Assembly: GCA_905202125.1 (NCBI GenBank)
Contig: CAJKQX010000003.1
Span: 16,138 to 80,137, forward strand
Source of the DNA: an uncultured Prevotella sp.
Lineage (GTDB): Bacteria > Bacteroidota > Bacteroidia > Bacteroidales > Bacteroidaceae
Direction of reading: 5' to 3'
DNA length: 64,000 nt
Below the pieces are notes generated by a model that saw only the letters and a program-made list of their open reading frames with translations, made no database searches and was not told the origin of the DNA. Position numbers and translations under genes: made by a program. This document shows, in pieces, positions 16,413-25,935 of the stretch (positions are counted from its first letter, which is position 1; each line of letters begins with the position of its first letter).

Positions 16413-19142
16413 ATGGACCAAGACAACAATATTACAGAAGAGACAATCGACAACACTGAGGAAAAAGACACCCGACAGGACAGCCACTCCGACTACACGC
16501 CCGTGAACAGATTCGACGCCTCGGCGGTGCATCACCTGAGCGGGATGTATCAGAACTGGTTTCTGGATTATGCATCATACGTAATCCTGGAGAGAGCCGT
16601 CCCCCACATAGAGGACGGTCTGAAGCCCGTGCAACGACGCATACTCCACTCCATGAAACGCATGGACGACGGACGATACAACAAGGTGGCCAACATCGTG
16701 GGACACACCATGCAGTTTCATCCCCACGGCGACGCGTCGATAGGCGATGCCCTCGTGCAGATGGGACAGAAGGATCTGCTGGTGGACTGTCAGGGCAACT
16801 GGGGCAACATACTCACCGGCGACCGTGCCGCCGCTCCCCGTTACATCGAGGCGCGACTGTCCAAATTCGCCCTGGATGTGGTGTTCAATCCCAAGACCAC
16901 CAACTGGCAACTGAGCTACGACGGCCGCAACAAGGAACCGATAACGCTGCCCGCCAAGTTTCCGCTACTGTTGGCGCAGGGTGCCGAAGGCATCGCCGTG
17001 GGTCTGAGCTCGAAGATACTGCCCCACAACATAGTCGAGATCTGCGACGCAGCAATAGCCTATCTGCGCGGCGAAGAGTTCAGGCTGTATCCCGATTTCC
17101 CCACAGGCGGCTCGATAGACGTAAGCAAATACAACGACGGCATGCGCGGCGGGTCGCTCAAGGTGAGGGCCAAGATAGAGAAGCTGGACAGCAAGACCAT
17201 CGTCATACGCGAGATACCGTTCAGCAAAACCACCACCACACTCATCGACTCTATACTCCGAGCCATCGACAAAGGCAAAATCAAGGCGCGCAAGGTGGAC
17301 GACAACACGGCGGCCGAGGTGGAGATACAGGTGCACCTGGCACCCGGAGTGTCGTCCGACAAGACCATCGACGCGCTGTACGCCTTCTCCGATTGCGAGA
17401 TAAGCATATCACCCAACTGCTGCGTGATAGAGGACAACAAACCGCGGTTCCTCACCGTCAGCGAGGTGTTGCGCCACTCGGTGGACTGCACTATGGGGCT
17501 GCTGCGCAAGGAACTGGAGATACGGCGCAACGAGCTATTCGAACAACTGTTCTTCGCCTCGCTCGAGCGCATCTTCATAGAGGAGCGCATCTACAAGGAC
17601 AAGGGATTCGAGAACGCTGCCGACATGGATGCCGCCGTGGCTCATATCGACAAGCGCATCGAACCGTTCAAGAAGGATTTCATCAGAGAAATTACCCGCG
17701 ATGACATCCTCCGACTCATGGAAATCAAGATGCAACGCATACTCAAGTTCAACAAGGACAAGGCCGACAATCTCATAGCGTCCATCCAAAACGAGATAAA
17801 AGGCATCGACCACGACCTGGCCCACATGACCGACGTGACAATAAAGTGGTTCACGTTCATCCGCGAGAAATACGGCGACGACCATCCCCGACGCACCGAG
17901 ATACGCAGCTTTGACACCATCGAGGCGGCCAAAGTGGTGGAGGCGAACGAAAAACTGTACATCAACCGCCAGGAAGGATTCATCGGCACGGGACTGAAAA
18001 AGGACGAGTTCGTGTGCAACTGTTCCGACATCGATGACATCATCGTCTTCTTCAAGGACGGCAAGTACAAGGTGATACGCGTGGCCGACAAGATATTCGT
18101 GGGCAAGAACATACTCCACGTGCAGGTGTTCAAGAAGAACGACTGCCGAACGATATACAATGCCGTCTATCGCGACGGACGGGGCGGCACATCGTACATC
18201 AAACGATTCAACATCCCGACCATCACACGCGACCGCATATACGATTTCACTCAGGGCACGCCAGGCACCCGTGTGATGTATTTCACGGCCAACCCCAACG
18301 GCGAGGCGGAGGTGATCAAGGTCATACTCGAGGTGACGGGCAAGATGAAAAAGGTGTTCATGGAGAAAGATTTCTCCGATATCGTCATCAAAGGGCGCAA
18401 CTCCAAAGGCAACATACTCACCAAACAGACTATCAACCGCATCGGGCTGAAGAGCCACGGACGCTCCACGCTGGGCGGGCGCAAGGTGTGGTTTGACCCC
18501 GATGTCAACCGTCTCAACTACGACGGACGCGGCAAACTGCTCGGAGAGTTCAACGACGATGACAACATACTCGTCATTTTGGACAACAACGAATTCTATA
18601 TCTCCAACTTTGATGCCAACAACCACTATGAGGACAACATCCGCATAATAGAGAAATGGGACCCGCAGAAGGTGTGGACGGCCGTGGTCTTCGATGCCGA
18701 CAACGACGGTTACCCCTACATCAAGAGATTCAACATGGAGGCCACGCGCAAACATCAGAATTTCATTGGCGACAACCCGGCCAGCCGACTGGTGCTGCTC
18801 ACCGACACGCCTTATCCCCGCATCCGCGTCAACTACACCGATGTCAAGGGCAAAGACGGCACATCACTGCTGCGTCCGCCATTGGAGATTGAGATGGAAC
18901 AGTTTGTCGGTGTGAAAGGCTTCAAGGCCAAGGGCAAGAGAATAAGCACCTGGGACGTGGACAACATCGAGCAACTGGAACCGCTGCGCTTCCCCGAACC
19001 GGAGAGCGAAGACCCTGACGAGAACGCCGAAGAGGACGTTCTGGAGGAGGAGAATCTCGATCCGGATGCAGGCAAGAGCCATCAGCAGATAATCGATGAA
19101 ATGACAGGTCAACTCAATCTCTTCGACAATGAGGATTTATAA
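16413..19142 (+). CDS. parC: DNA topoisomerase IV subunit A
   Basis: 909-residue type IIA topoisomerase subunit that cleaves and religates DNA, working with ParE to decatenate chromosomes. An acidic N-terminal extension precedes the core YASYVILERAVPHIEDGLKPVQRRIL. The breakage-reunion domain contains the HPHGDASIG motif and catalytic Y144 in APRYIEARL. The C terminus has six-blade-propeller-like repeats and a long acidic tail. The tail and extension make it longer than gyrA. The 330-base upstream gap contains a TAATTTTG -7 element near 16353-16360 and nothing else recognisable. It overlaps the next gene by 14 bases. Confidence 0.93.
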   Translation: MDQDNNITEETIDNTEEKDTRQDSHSDYTPVNRFDASAVHHLSGMYQNWFLDYASYVILERAVPHIEDGLKPVQRRILHSMKRMDDGRYNKVANIVGHTMQFHPHGDASIGDALVQMGQKDLLVDCQGNWGNILTGDRAAAPRYIEARLSKFALDVVFNPKTTNWQLSYDGRNKEPITLPAKFPLLLAQGAEGIAVGLSSKILPHNIVEICDAAIAYLRGEEFRLYPDFPTGGSIDVSKYNDGMRGGSLKVRAKIEKLDSKTIVIREIPFSKTTTTLIDSILRAIDKGKIKARKVDDNTAAEVEIQVHLAPGVSSDKTIDALYAFSDCEISISPNCCVIEDNKPRFLTVSEVLRHSVDCTMGLLRKELEIRRNELFEQLFFASLERIFIEERIYKDKGFENAADMDAAVAHIDKRIEPFKKDFIREITRDDILRLMEIKMQRILKFNKDKADNLIASIQNEIKGIDHDLAHMTDVTIKWFTFIREKYGDDHPRRTEIRSFDTIEAAKVVEANEKLYINRQEGFIGTGLKKDEFVCNCSDIDDIIVFFKDGKYKVIRVADKIFVGKNILHVQVFKKNDCRTIYNAVYRDGRGGTSYIKRFNIPTITRDRIYDFTQGTPGTRVMYFTANPNGEAEVIKVILEVTGKMKKVFMEKDFSDIVIKGRNSKGNILTKQTINRIGLKSHGRSTLGGRKVWFDPDVNRLNYDGRGKLLGEFNDDDNILVILDNNEFYISNFDANNHYEDNIRIIEKWDPQKVWTAVVFDADNDGYPYIKRFNMEATRKHQNFIGDNPASRLVLLTDTPYPRIRVNYTDVKGKDGTSLLRPPLEIEMEQFVGVKGFKAKGKRISTWDVDNIEQLEPLRFPEPESEDPDENAEEDVLEEENLDPDAGKSHQQIIDEMTGQLNLFDNEDL

Positions 19143-19944
19143 CATACTGCTTGCGGGCGCGTTGTGCTCGTCGGCCATCCTGTCATCGGCCCAGACGGAC
19201 ACCATACGTTCCGACAAGACGATAACCAACGCCAAGATGATAAGCGTCGGAGCGACCAACATCCTTGACACTTATCTCTCTCCGGAGAAATACCGGGGCA
19301 CCGAACTGCGCTTCATCTCGCACACCACACGCGAGCCGGACGGCAAACGCTGGTCACGACAGATAGTGCATCAGGGCAACATGGCTTATGCCGACAACCG
19401 CTCGGGCGACGGCAGCGAGATAGCCGGTGCATACAGTTTTCAATACGGATGGCACTACAACTGGCAGTGGGCGGACGGCCGACTGCAAGTGAAGGCGGGC
19501 GGAGCGATTGACGCCAACATCGGTTTCATCTACAACACGCGCAACTCCAACAACCCGGCACAGGCCCGCCTGTCTGTCGACATAGCCCCTTCGGCCGCCG
19601 CCGTATACAAATTCAGATGGTGCGAGAGACCGCTGAGCGTACGCTACGAACTGAGCGTACCGCTCATGGGCGTGATGTTCAGTCCCAACTACGGGCAGTC
19701 TTACTACGAGATATTCAACCGCGGCGACTACGACCGCAACATCGTGCCCACCACACTGGTGTGCGCACCATCGCTCAGACAGCAGTTCACACTCGACTTC
19801 ACGCTCCTGCGCACCACCTTCCGCATAGGTTATCTGGGCGACATACAGCAGGCGCATGTCAACAACTTGAAATCTCACATCTACACACACGCACTGGTCA
19901 TCGGTGTGGTCAAACGTTTTAAAACAATCAAGATACGACCATGA
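19129..19944 (+). CDS. DUF3316-type outer-membrane barrel protein
   Basis: 271 residues with a signal peptide (cleavage after ILSSA) and a body of alternating strands rich in Tyr/Trp/Arg ending in a long C-terminal strand, as expected for an outer-membrane beta-barrel. The opening ISVGATNILDTYLSPEKYRGTELRF is the part I associate with DUF3316. Function unknown. Translational overlaps with parC (14 bases) and with the peptidase gene (4 bases) make it the middle gene of a three-gene operon. Confidence 0.78.
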   Translation: MRIYNILLAGALCSSAILSSAQTDTIRSDKTITNAKMISVGATNILDTYLSPEKYRGTELRFISHTTREPDGKRWSRQIVHQGNMAYADNRSGDGSEIAGAYSFQYGWHYNWQWADGRLQVKAGGAIDANIGFIYNTRNSNNPAQARLSVDIAPSAAAVYKFRWCERPLSVRYELSVPLMGVMFSPNYGQSYYEIFNRGDYDRNIVPTTLVCAPSLRQQFTLDFTLLRTTFRIGYLGDIQQAHVNNLKSHIYTHALVIGVVKRFKTIKIRP

Positions 19945-20957
19945 GACATCTACTACGACTATTCCTGTTCACGGCGACGGCGGTCATGTGTCTGCCGTCA
20001 TGTGTCGACGAGGACGAATATGCGGACAACCCGCGAGGCAATTTCGAGGCTTTGTGGCGCATCATGGACGAGCATTACTGCTTCTTCGAGTACAAAGCCG
20101 CGGAGACAGGGCTCGACTGGGACGAGGTGCACAATCGCTACGCCCGACAGATAGACGACAGTATGACCGAAGGCCAGCTCTTCGAGGTGCTGGGCAACAT
20201 GCTCGGCGAACTGCGCGACGGACACGTCAACATGTACTCATCGTGGGATGTGGCGCGCAACTGGACGTGGAAAGAGAATTTCCCTTCGAACATCAGCGAC
20301 ACGCTCATAAACCGATACTTGGGCACGGACTACAAGATTGCGTCCGCACTGAAATACAGGGTGCTCGACGACAACATAGGATATATAAGGTGTGAATCGT
20401 TCAACCAGAACATCGGGTCGGGCAACATAGACGAGGCTCTACTGTATCTGGCGCCGTGCAACGGGCTCATCATCGACGTACGCGACAACGGCGGAGGACT
20501 GATAACGACGGCCGAGAAACTGGCGGCGCGGTTCACCGACAAAGAGATACTGACCGGATACATGCAGCACAAGAACGGGAAGGGACACAACGATTTCTCG
20601 GCTCTGAAGGAGCAACGGCTCAAACCGGCCGACGGCATCAGATGGCACAAACCCGTCATCGTACTCACCAACAGGGCCGTATACAGTGCCGCCAACGAGT
20701 TTGTGAAGTATATGCGCTGCTGTCCGGACGTGCACACCGTGGGCGACCGAACGGGTGGAGGTGCCGGAATGCCCTACTCCAGCGAACTGCCGATAGGATG
20801 GAGCATACGTTTCTCGGCGTGTCCGATGTACGACCGCAAGAAGAAGAGCACCGAGTTTGGCATCGACCCGGACTACAAGGTGTCGCTCAGTCAGGACGAC
20901 CTGCTACGCGGCGAGGACACAATAATAGAATATGCCCGCACACTACTCAGGAAATAA
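19941..20957 (+). CDS. S41-family peptidase lipoprotein
   Basis: 338-residue C-terminal-processing-type serine peptidase, membrane-anchored through a lipobox (CLPSC, residue 20). After an N-terminal helical domain, the core shows GYIRCESF, GLIIDVRDNGGGLI, the nucleophile region NRAVYSAANEFV and VGDRTGGGAGMPY. No PDZ domain is evident, as in many short Bacteroidetes members. It probably acts in the periplasm on unfolded or misplaced proteins. It overlaps the upstream gene by 4 bases. Confidence 0.9.
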   Translation: MRHLLRLFLFTATAVMCLPSCVDEDEYADNPRGNFEALWRIMDEHYCFFEYKAAETGLDWDEVHNRYARQIDDSMTEGQLFEVLGNMLGELRDGHVNMYSSWDVARNWTWKENFPSNISDTLINRYLGTDYKIASALKYRVLDDNIGYIRCESFNQNIGSGNIDEALLYLAPCNGLIIDVRDNGGGLITTAEKLAARFTDKEILTGYMQHKNGKGHNDFSALKEQRLKPADGIRWHKPVIVLTNRAVYSAANEFVKYMRCCPDVHTVGDRTGGGAGMPYSSELPIGWSIRFSACPMYDRKKKSTEFGIDPDYKVSLSQDDLLRGEDTIIEYARTLLRK

Positions 20958-20987
20958 TATCTACAAACAATAAAATCACATATCGAT

Positions 20988-21362
20988 ATGAAAAGCATCA
21001 ACACAGAACATGCGCCCAAAGCCATCGGCCCATACAGCCAGGCCATCGAGGCGGGAGGTATGATCTTCGCCTCCGGACAGTTGCCCATCAACCCTGAGAC
21101 AGGCGCTTTCGCCGAGGGAGGAGTGAAAGAACAGACACGACAGTCGCTCATCAACGCGAGCCGCATACTCGAGGAAGCCGGCACGGACCTCTCGCATGTG
21201 GTCAAGACAACGGTATTCCTGTCCGACATGGACAACTTTGCAGCCATGAACGAGGTGTACGCCGAATTTTTCTCCATGCCCTTCCCTGCCCGCTCGGCAG
21301 TGGCAGTGAAGACACTGCCCAAGAACGCGCTGGTTGAGATAGAGTGCATAGCGGTGAAGTAA
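20988..21362 (+). CDS. ridA: RidA family enamine/imine deaminase
   Basis: 124-residue protein of the YjgF/YER057c/UK114 family, which hydrolyses reactive enamine/imine intermediates released by PLP enzymes such as threonine dehydratase and protects other PLP enzymes. The full signature is present: AIGPYSQAIEAGG, FASGQLP, FLSDMDNFAAMNEVYAEFF, the active-site Arg in PARSAVAVKTLPKNALVEIECIA, and the terminal Glu. It lies 30 bases after the peptidase gene and may share its transcript. Confidence 0.95.
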   Translation: MKSINTEHAPKAIGPYSQAIEAGGMIFASGQLPINPETGAFAEGGVKEQTRQSLINASRILEEAGTDLSHVVKTTVFLSDMDNFAAMNEVYAEFFSMPFPARSAVAVKTLPKNALVEIECIAVK

Positions 21363-21456
21363 ATTCTGAAGACTGTCCTTCTCTCTGATAGCAGGAGGAG
21401 CTCAGACAAAGCCCAACCGTCATTCGGACGAAACAGACAACCTTTTTCATACAGAC

Positions 21457-21500
21457 AAAAGCAGAGTTTCCGATACGACAACGGAAACTCTGCTTTTATT
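21457..21500. terminator. Bidirectional terminator
   Basis: GCAGAGTTTCCG pairs with CGGAAACTCTGC (12-bp stem) with A-tract before and T-tract after. It serves both ridA (plus) and the VTC operon (minus), which converge here. Confidence 0.85.
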
Positions 21501-21540
21501 GGGTTCAGTGGGTAGGGAACAAGCGTCCTACCACAGCATA

Positions 21541-22740
21541 TCACTCATATTTTACTTCGAAAAGATGCTTTTCGTTGGTCAGAAGCACATAACCTGGAAC
21601 ATATGTAAACTCTGCGACAGCATCCACGGCGTCGGCATTGGCACTGTATGAATAAATGTCGCCACCGCCGAACTTGATGTTACGGTCGGCCTTGAGGGCC
21701 TTAGGCGATGTTAGGTCTTTCTTGCCGAGTGTGACCACGGTGAGCTTACCGCCGTTGACGATGATGTCCTCGTCGGAGTTGATGCCCTTGCCGCCCTCAC
21801 CTGTGCTTTTGAGATTCAGTTCGCCGGCAGTCATAGTGAACGTAAGGTCCGACTTGATGGCTGCACAACTGCTCGTATCCTCGAGTCCCATTTCGGGTCC
21901 GCCGGAGGTGATGATGGTCGTGCGACCGCCCGACACATTGATATTCTGCTCGCAGTTGAGCCCCTTGCCCGCCTTCGAGAGAATGTTCACATTGAGCACA
22001 CCGCCACGTATATCGATGCCGTCGTTGGCCTTCACGCCGTTGCCGGCATTACCTGTCACATCGATAACGTTGCCCGGACGGAAGATGATGTAGTCGTCGC
22101 TGGCGATGGCATTCTTGCTATTGGCCGTCACCTCGAGCTTGCCCGCACCGCTGAACACTATCTGTCCCTCGCTGAAGAGCGTGGCCTTCATGTCCTCGCC
22201 GACCACCATGTCGTACACGGTGCCGTCTGTCAGGCGGTTGGTCTTGCCCTCGGCCAGTTCCATATACAGCGTCTTGCCACACTGGTTGTTGATGGCTGCG
22301 CCACGGGGATTGGTCAGGTTGAGTCCGTCAAGGGTGATTTTCATCTTCATCTCACTGTAAATCTTGAACGAACCGTTGTCGCTCGAGCCGCTGAGCACAT
22401 ACTCCACGTTTCTCACGGTGGAGTTGACCGTCACGTGGGCACCGTCCACCGATATGTCCACCAGGCCGTCGTCGCCATCGAGGGTGACATTGTTGCCATC
22501 GTAGTCCACATACACGGTGTAGAAGAAGGTGTTGTTTTCCACGTAGTCGTTGTCATCGTAGGAGAACGATTCTTCAGGTTCCTGCAGCGGAGTGTCGTCA
22601 AACTCGACCGTGCGCGGCACGTACTCGGGTTCGTTATTGCCACCTCCGCCGATGATATCATCAAAGTTGGTGTCATCGTTCTCACATGCCGCGAAGAGTG
22701 CTACCGCGGCAATCATCATCAGATAATATATCTTTTTCAT
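21541..22740 (-). CDS. Cthe_2159-type carbohydrate-binding lipoprotein
   Basis: 399-residue lipoprotein (lipobox LFAAC, residue 19) whose body is a repetitive beta-helix of the Cthe_2159/DUF4353 type. Repeated turns include NAIASDDYIIFRPGNVIDVTG, GNGVKANDGIDIRGG, GKGLNCEQNINVSGG and GKGINSDEDIIVNGG. Cthe_2159 itself binds polygalacturonate and cellulose-like polymers with bound calcium, and the Asp/Asn-rich turns here would suit calcium. It is the last gene of a four-gene operon with a polyphosphate polymerase, so the ligand here may be different. Surface or periplasmic location is inferred. Confidence 0.85.
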   Translation of the reverse strand: MKKIYYLMMIAAVALFAACENDDTNFDDIIGGGGNNEPEYVPRTVEFDDTPLQEPEESFSYDDNDYVENNTFFYTVYVDYDGNNVTLDGDDGLVDISVDGAHVTVNSTVRNVEYVLSGSSDNGSFKIYSEMKMKITLDGLNLTNPRGAAINNQCGKTLYMELAEGKTNRLTDGTVYDMVVGEDMKATLFSEGQIVFSGAGKLEVTANSKNAIASDDYIIFRPGNVIDVTGNAGNGVKANDGIDIRGGVLNVNILSKAGKGLNCEQNINVSGGRTTIITSGGPEMGLEDTSSCAAIKSDLTFTMTAGELNLKSTGEGGKGINSDEDIIVNGGKLTVVTLGKKDLTSPKALKADRNIKFGGGDIYSYSANADAVDAVAEFTYVPGYVLLTNEKHLFEVKYE

Positions 22741-22745
22741 CTTCG

Positions 22746-23528
22746 TCAGAATTTAAATTTATAGCTCACGCCCAAGACATGAGTGTTGGGTTCGTTGTCA
22801 TCGTCTTTCGAGTTGGCCGTCTGGTAGCGGTAAAAGAGGCCGATGTTGTGCACCTTCTTTATCTTCCAGTCGGCTCCCACGGTGTAGCGCACCTTCTGCA
22901 GGGCCATCGCATTGAACAGTTCCACATCAGCATAGGGGTCGACCTTGCACTTTGCCACATCGTATTCCACACGGAATCGTGAGCGCATCACGTTGTGTCC
23001 CTTGCTGCGCACGGTCTTGTCCTCCCACGTCTCGTTGTCGAAATCGTAGCGGTCGGTGGTCTTCTCGGGTCGGTAGGTATACTGCCAGCGCTCGCGCAAC
23101 GACAGTTTGAATCGTCCGGCGTTGATGCTACCCGTGAGCGACACCGTGAATCTGTGGCGCGTACCCCAATAGGACGGGCGCCAGTTATTGTACGATCCGT
23201 CCTCCTCGTGATAGGATATCTTCTCCTTGTTGTTGTCGGAGAGCAGAGTGTATCCGGCCGACAGCTTGAGTCCTTTCACTATTTTGTAACTGCCCTCTAG
23301 GCCGAAGCTCCAGCGGTCGGAGGTCTTCGAGTCGTTGCGTGTACGATACTCGGCCTCAGCCTCAAGGCCCCATTTCTTGCCGAAACTTTTCTCGGCACCC
23401 ACCGATGTCCATACGCCGAAATCGTCGCTCTGGGCATGCAGACCCGACGCCATGAACATCAGCGCCACAAGCAGACACACATATCGTGCGCCGGCGATGG
23501 CATTTCTTATTTCTTTTGTCCTGTCCAT
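22746..23528 (-). CDS. DUF2490 outer-membrane barrel protein
   Basis: 260 residues with a signal peptide ending SGLHAQ and an alternating-strand body (DFGVWTSVGAEKSFGKKWGLEAEAEYRTR ...) ending HVLGVSYKFKF, typical of DUF2490 outer-membrane barrels. The start codon overlaps the DUF4956 stop by 22 bases and the next gene starts 5 bases after this stop, so it is an integral member of the VTC operon. It may provide the outer-membrane component. Confidence 0.82.
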   Translation of the reverse strand: MDRTKEIRNAIAGARYVCLLVALMFMASGLHAQSDDFGVWTSVGAEKSFGKKWGLEAEAEYRTRNDSKTSDRWSFGLEGSYKIVKGLKLSAGYTLLSDNNKEKISYHEEDGSYNNWRPSYWGTRHRFTVSLTGSINAGRFKLSLRERWQYTYRPEKTTDRYDFDNETWEDKTVRSKGHNVMRSRFRVEYDVAKCKVDPYADVELFNAMALQKVRYTVGADWKIKKVHNIGLFYRYQTANSKDDDNEPNTHVLGVSYKFKF

Positions 23529-24199
23529 TCTTCTTTGGATAATTTCAATTCGTTACTTATAATGCTGTTGTCTTCATAAACATCCGACTCATAATATATC
23601 TTGACGATGGCCATATCGCGCAGGAAGTCGAGCGCGCCTATCTCCACCTTCGTTATATTCAGTCCCGTGCGTTGCTTGAGGTCGGCTATCAGTTCTTCGC
23701 GTCTGTCAGGCCGGATGAGCGCTATGCGGTCATACTGTATGAGCTTGGTCGACACATGTTTGAGCAGTTTGTAGCTCTCGAAAAACCATGTGGCCAACAG
23801 GAATATCGCATTGGTCATCAGCAGTTCGGCATAACTGATGGTGGTGGCCAGGGCGTTGATCACCGAGATGGAGATGATGCTGAAGAGATAGGTCATCTCC
23901 CTGACGGGCATCGACTCGGTGCGGTAGCGTATGATACCGAAGATGGCAAACAGTCCGAGTGCGAATCCCACCTTGAGCTTGACACCGCCCAACAGGAATA
24001 TCATGAAAAAGATACTTATGCTTATCAGCATGAAGGTGAAATAATAGTCACGCCGCTTGCTCTTGGGATAATACAGGCAATGTATCATCAACCATACTAC
24101 CAATGTGTTGAACGAAAATCTGAGCAACATCACTAAGAAATCAAGTCCGGCAATAAGTGGTGTGCCCAACAAGTCGATTTCGTCTTCCAATTCTTCCAT
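23507..24199 (-). CDS. DUF4956 inner-membrane protein
   Basis: 230 residues with four or five membrane helices in the first 150 residues (including FTFMLISISIFFMIFLLGG and VGFALGLFAIFGIIRYRTESMPVREMTYLF) followed by a soluble C-terminal domain (RREELIADLKQRTGLNITKVEIGALDF). The GIIRYRTE...REMTYLF block is the family hallmark. DUF4956 genes recur beside VTC polyphosphate polymerases in many bacteria, but the role is not established; a channel or partner for the polymer is a guess. The gene lies 55 bases after the VTC gene. Confidence 0.85.
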   Translation of the reverse strand: MEELEDEIDLLGTPLIAGLDFLVMLLRFSFNTLVVWLMIHCLYYPKSKRRDYYFTFMLISISIFFMIFLLGGVKLKVGFALGLFAIFGIIRYRTESMPVREMTYLFSIISISVINALATTISYAELLMTNAIFLLATWFFESYKLLKHVSTKLIQYDRIALIRPDRREELIADLKQRTGLNITKVEIGALDFLRDMAIVKIYYESDVYEDNSIISNELKLSKEEWTGQKK

Positions 24200-24254
24200 C
24201 TTCCGAGTGTTTTTAGATTAATAATGAGATTCTGTTTTTTTTAATAAATATGTC

Positions 24255-25076
24255 TTATATTTCGCCGCGACAACGATGGGCCTCCTGCATTAGTTTGCCC
24301 ACGGTGTGCATGCGCGGTATGAACCGGTTGCACCGCAGCGTGTCGTTGGTGAAGGCCGCCCCCATGCAATACTTGCTGAAGCCCATCGGCTTGATGCGCA
24401 GGTCGAGCAGCATGTCAAGGATGGGCGAGTAGACCTGTCCGTCGCGCTTGAGCTCTATTACGGCAATGCCGTCGAAAGACATGTCGCGACCCGTTGACAG
24501 ATTGTGAAAGCGCAGGTCGGTGTCAATGGTCAGGCGTTCGGTCTTGTTGTTATTCACGAGTGTTATTCTGTTGAACCGGTTCTCTATCTGCGGCGCCAGG
24601 CTGTCGGCATCGTAGCGGAGATGACTGTTGATGAAATCCACGTAGCCGTTGGCGTCCTCCATTTCGTCGATCCCGTCGTTGTCGAATATCATGTCGTAGC
24701 GCGGCGCGAGCGGACTGAACCCTTCCACCGTGACGCGTTGCTTCTTTGTTCGCTTATGATTGTTCTTGGTCTTTACCTCAAGAAAATTCAGTCCGGAGTC
24801 CACATACGACCTGATACGCAGCTTCTGACGGTTGAGCACACCGCACTGGTGGACATGAAACATGTCGCACTCGTCCGTATCAAAATAAACAGTGTAGTAT
24901 CTGGCTATCCGCCGTCCGTCGATTTCCTGCGCCCTGTATGCCATACGAGCCATAAGGAGAAGCTCCTTCAGCCTCTCAGTCGTAGTAACAAATTTCGTAT
25001 CAGTACGATTCATCAGGCGTATCCCCTTCATCTCGGCGAGGGTGATAGGCTCGTACTTGCTCAGGATATCAGTCAC
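24255..25076 (-). CDS. VTC-domain polyphosphate polymerase
   Basis: 273-residue single-domain protein of the VTC/triphosphate-tunnel family. In yeast, Vtc4 uses this domain to make polyphosphate from ATP. The tunnel-lining residues are present: K28 in NRTDTKFV, R87 and R89 in KLRIRS, E100/K102/K104 in LEVKTK, E208/K210 in VIELKR, and K235 in FSKY. SPX and membrane domains found in eukaryotic VTC are absent; the following DUF4956 gene could supply the membrane part. It is first in a four-gene operon driven by a good promoter. Confidence 0.9.
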   Translation of the reverse strand: MTDILSKYEPITLAEMKGIRLMNRTDTKFVTTTERLKELLLMARMAYRAQEIDGRRIARYYTVYFDTDECDMFHVHQCGVLNRQKLRIRSYVDSGLNFLEVKTKNNHKRTKKQRVTVEGFSPLAPRYDMIFDNDGIDEMEDANGYVDFINSHLRYDADSLAPQIENRFNRITLVNNNKTERLTIDTDLRFHNLSTGRDMSFDGIAVIELKRDGQVYSPILDMLLDLRIKPMGFSKYCMGAAFTNDTLRCNRFIPRMHTVGKLMQEAHRCRGEI

Positions 25077-25097
25077 GTAAATCGTTTATGTTTCGTG

Positions 25098-25105
25098 CAA
25101 AGATA
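25098..25105 (-). promoter_or_regulatory. -7 box of the VTC operon
   Basis: TATCTTTG on the minus strand, about 20 bases before the VTC start, an excellent match to TAnnTTTG. The leader is very short, and no operator is obvious. Confidence 0.6.
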
Positions 25106-25163
25106 ACACTTTAATTTAAAAATCCACCATAAATCATGGCATTAGTGCATTTTTAACTAAATC

Positions 25164-25475
25164 TTATTTCAAAAAAACGGAGATACAACGTAGCCTTGCC
25201 CACCGTTGTATTCCCGTTTCCTTATCTGCCGATGATTTTTCATATCCTGCATTGTTCAATTCGCCACCGGCCTTCGCTTTCATTCCTGGGGTGAACCACT
25301 CTTCCCTCACGGCGTCCTTTCTCTTTTCAGCATCATCATAGAGCCAAGCCCGCATATAGTCCGTCCAGCACTGCTTTATCTGCGCCTCCACACTGCGGGC
25401 GTCTTCACTCTGCGCATAGGTTCGGCTCGTAAGACAAAGAGCCAACACCGCCATGCAAATAATTCTTGACATCAT
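25164..25475 (-). pseudogene. Truncated secreted protein remnant
   Basis: 103-codon frame with a clear signal peptide (MMSRIICMAVLALCLTSRTYA) and about 65 mature residues (EAQIKQCWTDYMRAWLYDD ... REEWFTPGMKAKAGGELNNAG). The start looks like small exported Bacteroidales proteins that are normally longer. The last residues run into a hairpin (ATACAACG / CGTTGTAT followed by T-run on the minus strand), so the 3' part has probably been lost. No family assigned. Confidence 0.45.
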
Positions 25476-25657
25476 TTTATTGCCTCCTTAATATTGTATA
25501 TTGCGCCTTATCCCTATAAGCGGGTCCTCCCCACATATCAATTTGTACAAAGTCCGAAATCCATTTAGTACCCGAGTACATTGCTAAAAACTTTAGGGAC
25601 AAAAACAAACTGTTTCATGATTGTTTGGAATTATATCGCAAATATATGAAAAAGTTT

Positions 25658-25935
25658 GGATCATCAGACATTTGGAGTGATATACAGAAGGTTAAAGGAT
25701 ATCAATTAGTCGATGTAGGGCCGCAAACTTTTGCGGCCGCAAGAATCCCCATACCATATCATCCGTTAAAACAGTTTTTTACGCGTCAGAAAAAACACAT
25801 AATACCCTGTCAGGAAAATGAATTTGTGGCAATCGCCCTTGCGGCCGCAAAAGTTTGCGGCCCTACACCGACTTGTAGATATCTATCATGTTTATCAATG
25901 GTTTTCGTTTCGTCACTCCAGATTTCGGATGATCC
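25658..25935 (+). mobile_element. 278-bp MITE, copy 2 (inverted)
   Basis: Essentially identical to the element at 10007-10284 but in the opposite orientation, bounded by GGATCATC/GATGATCC ends and flanked by a different perfect 8-bp duplication, AAAAGTTT (25650-25657 and 25936-25943). The different flanking duplications show two independent insertions rather than a segmental copy. No transposase of matching type is in the window. Confidence 0.9.

Noticed and set aside
17535..18755. 406-codon minus-strand frame
   Set aside because: Antisense to parC, no domain or signal, composition typical of a shadow frame.
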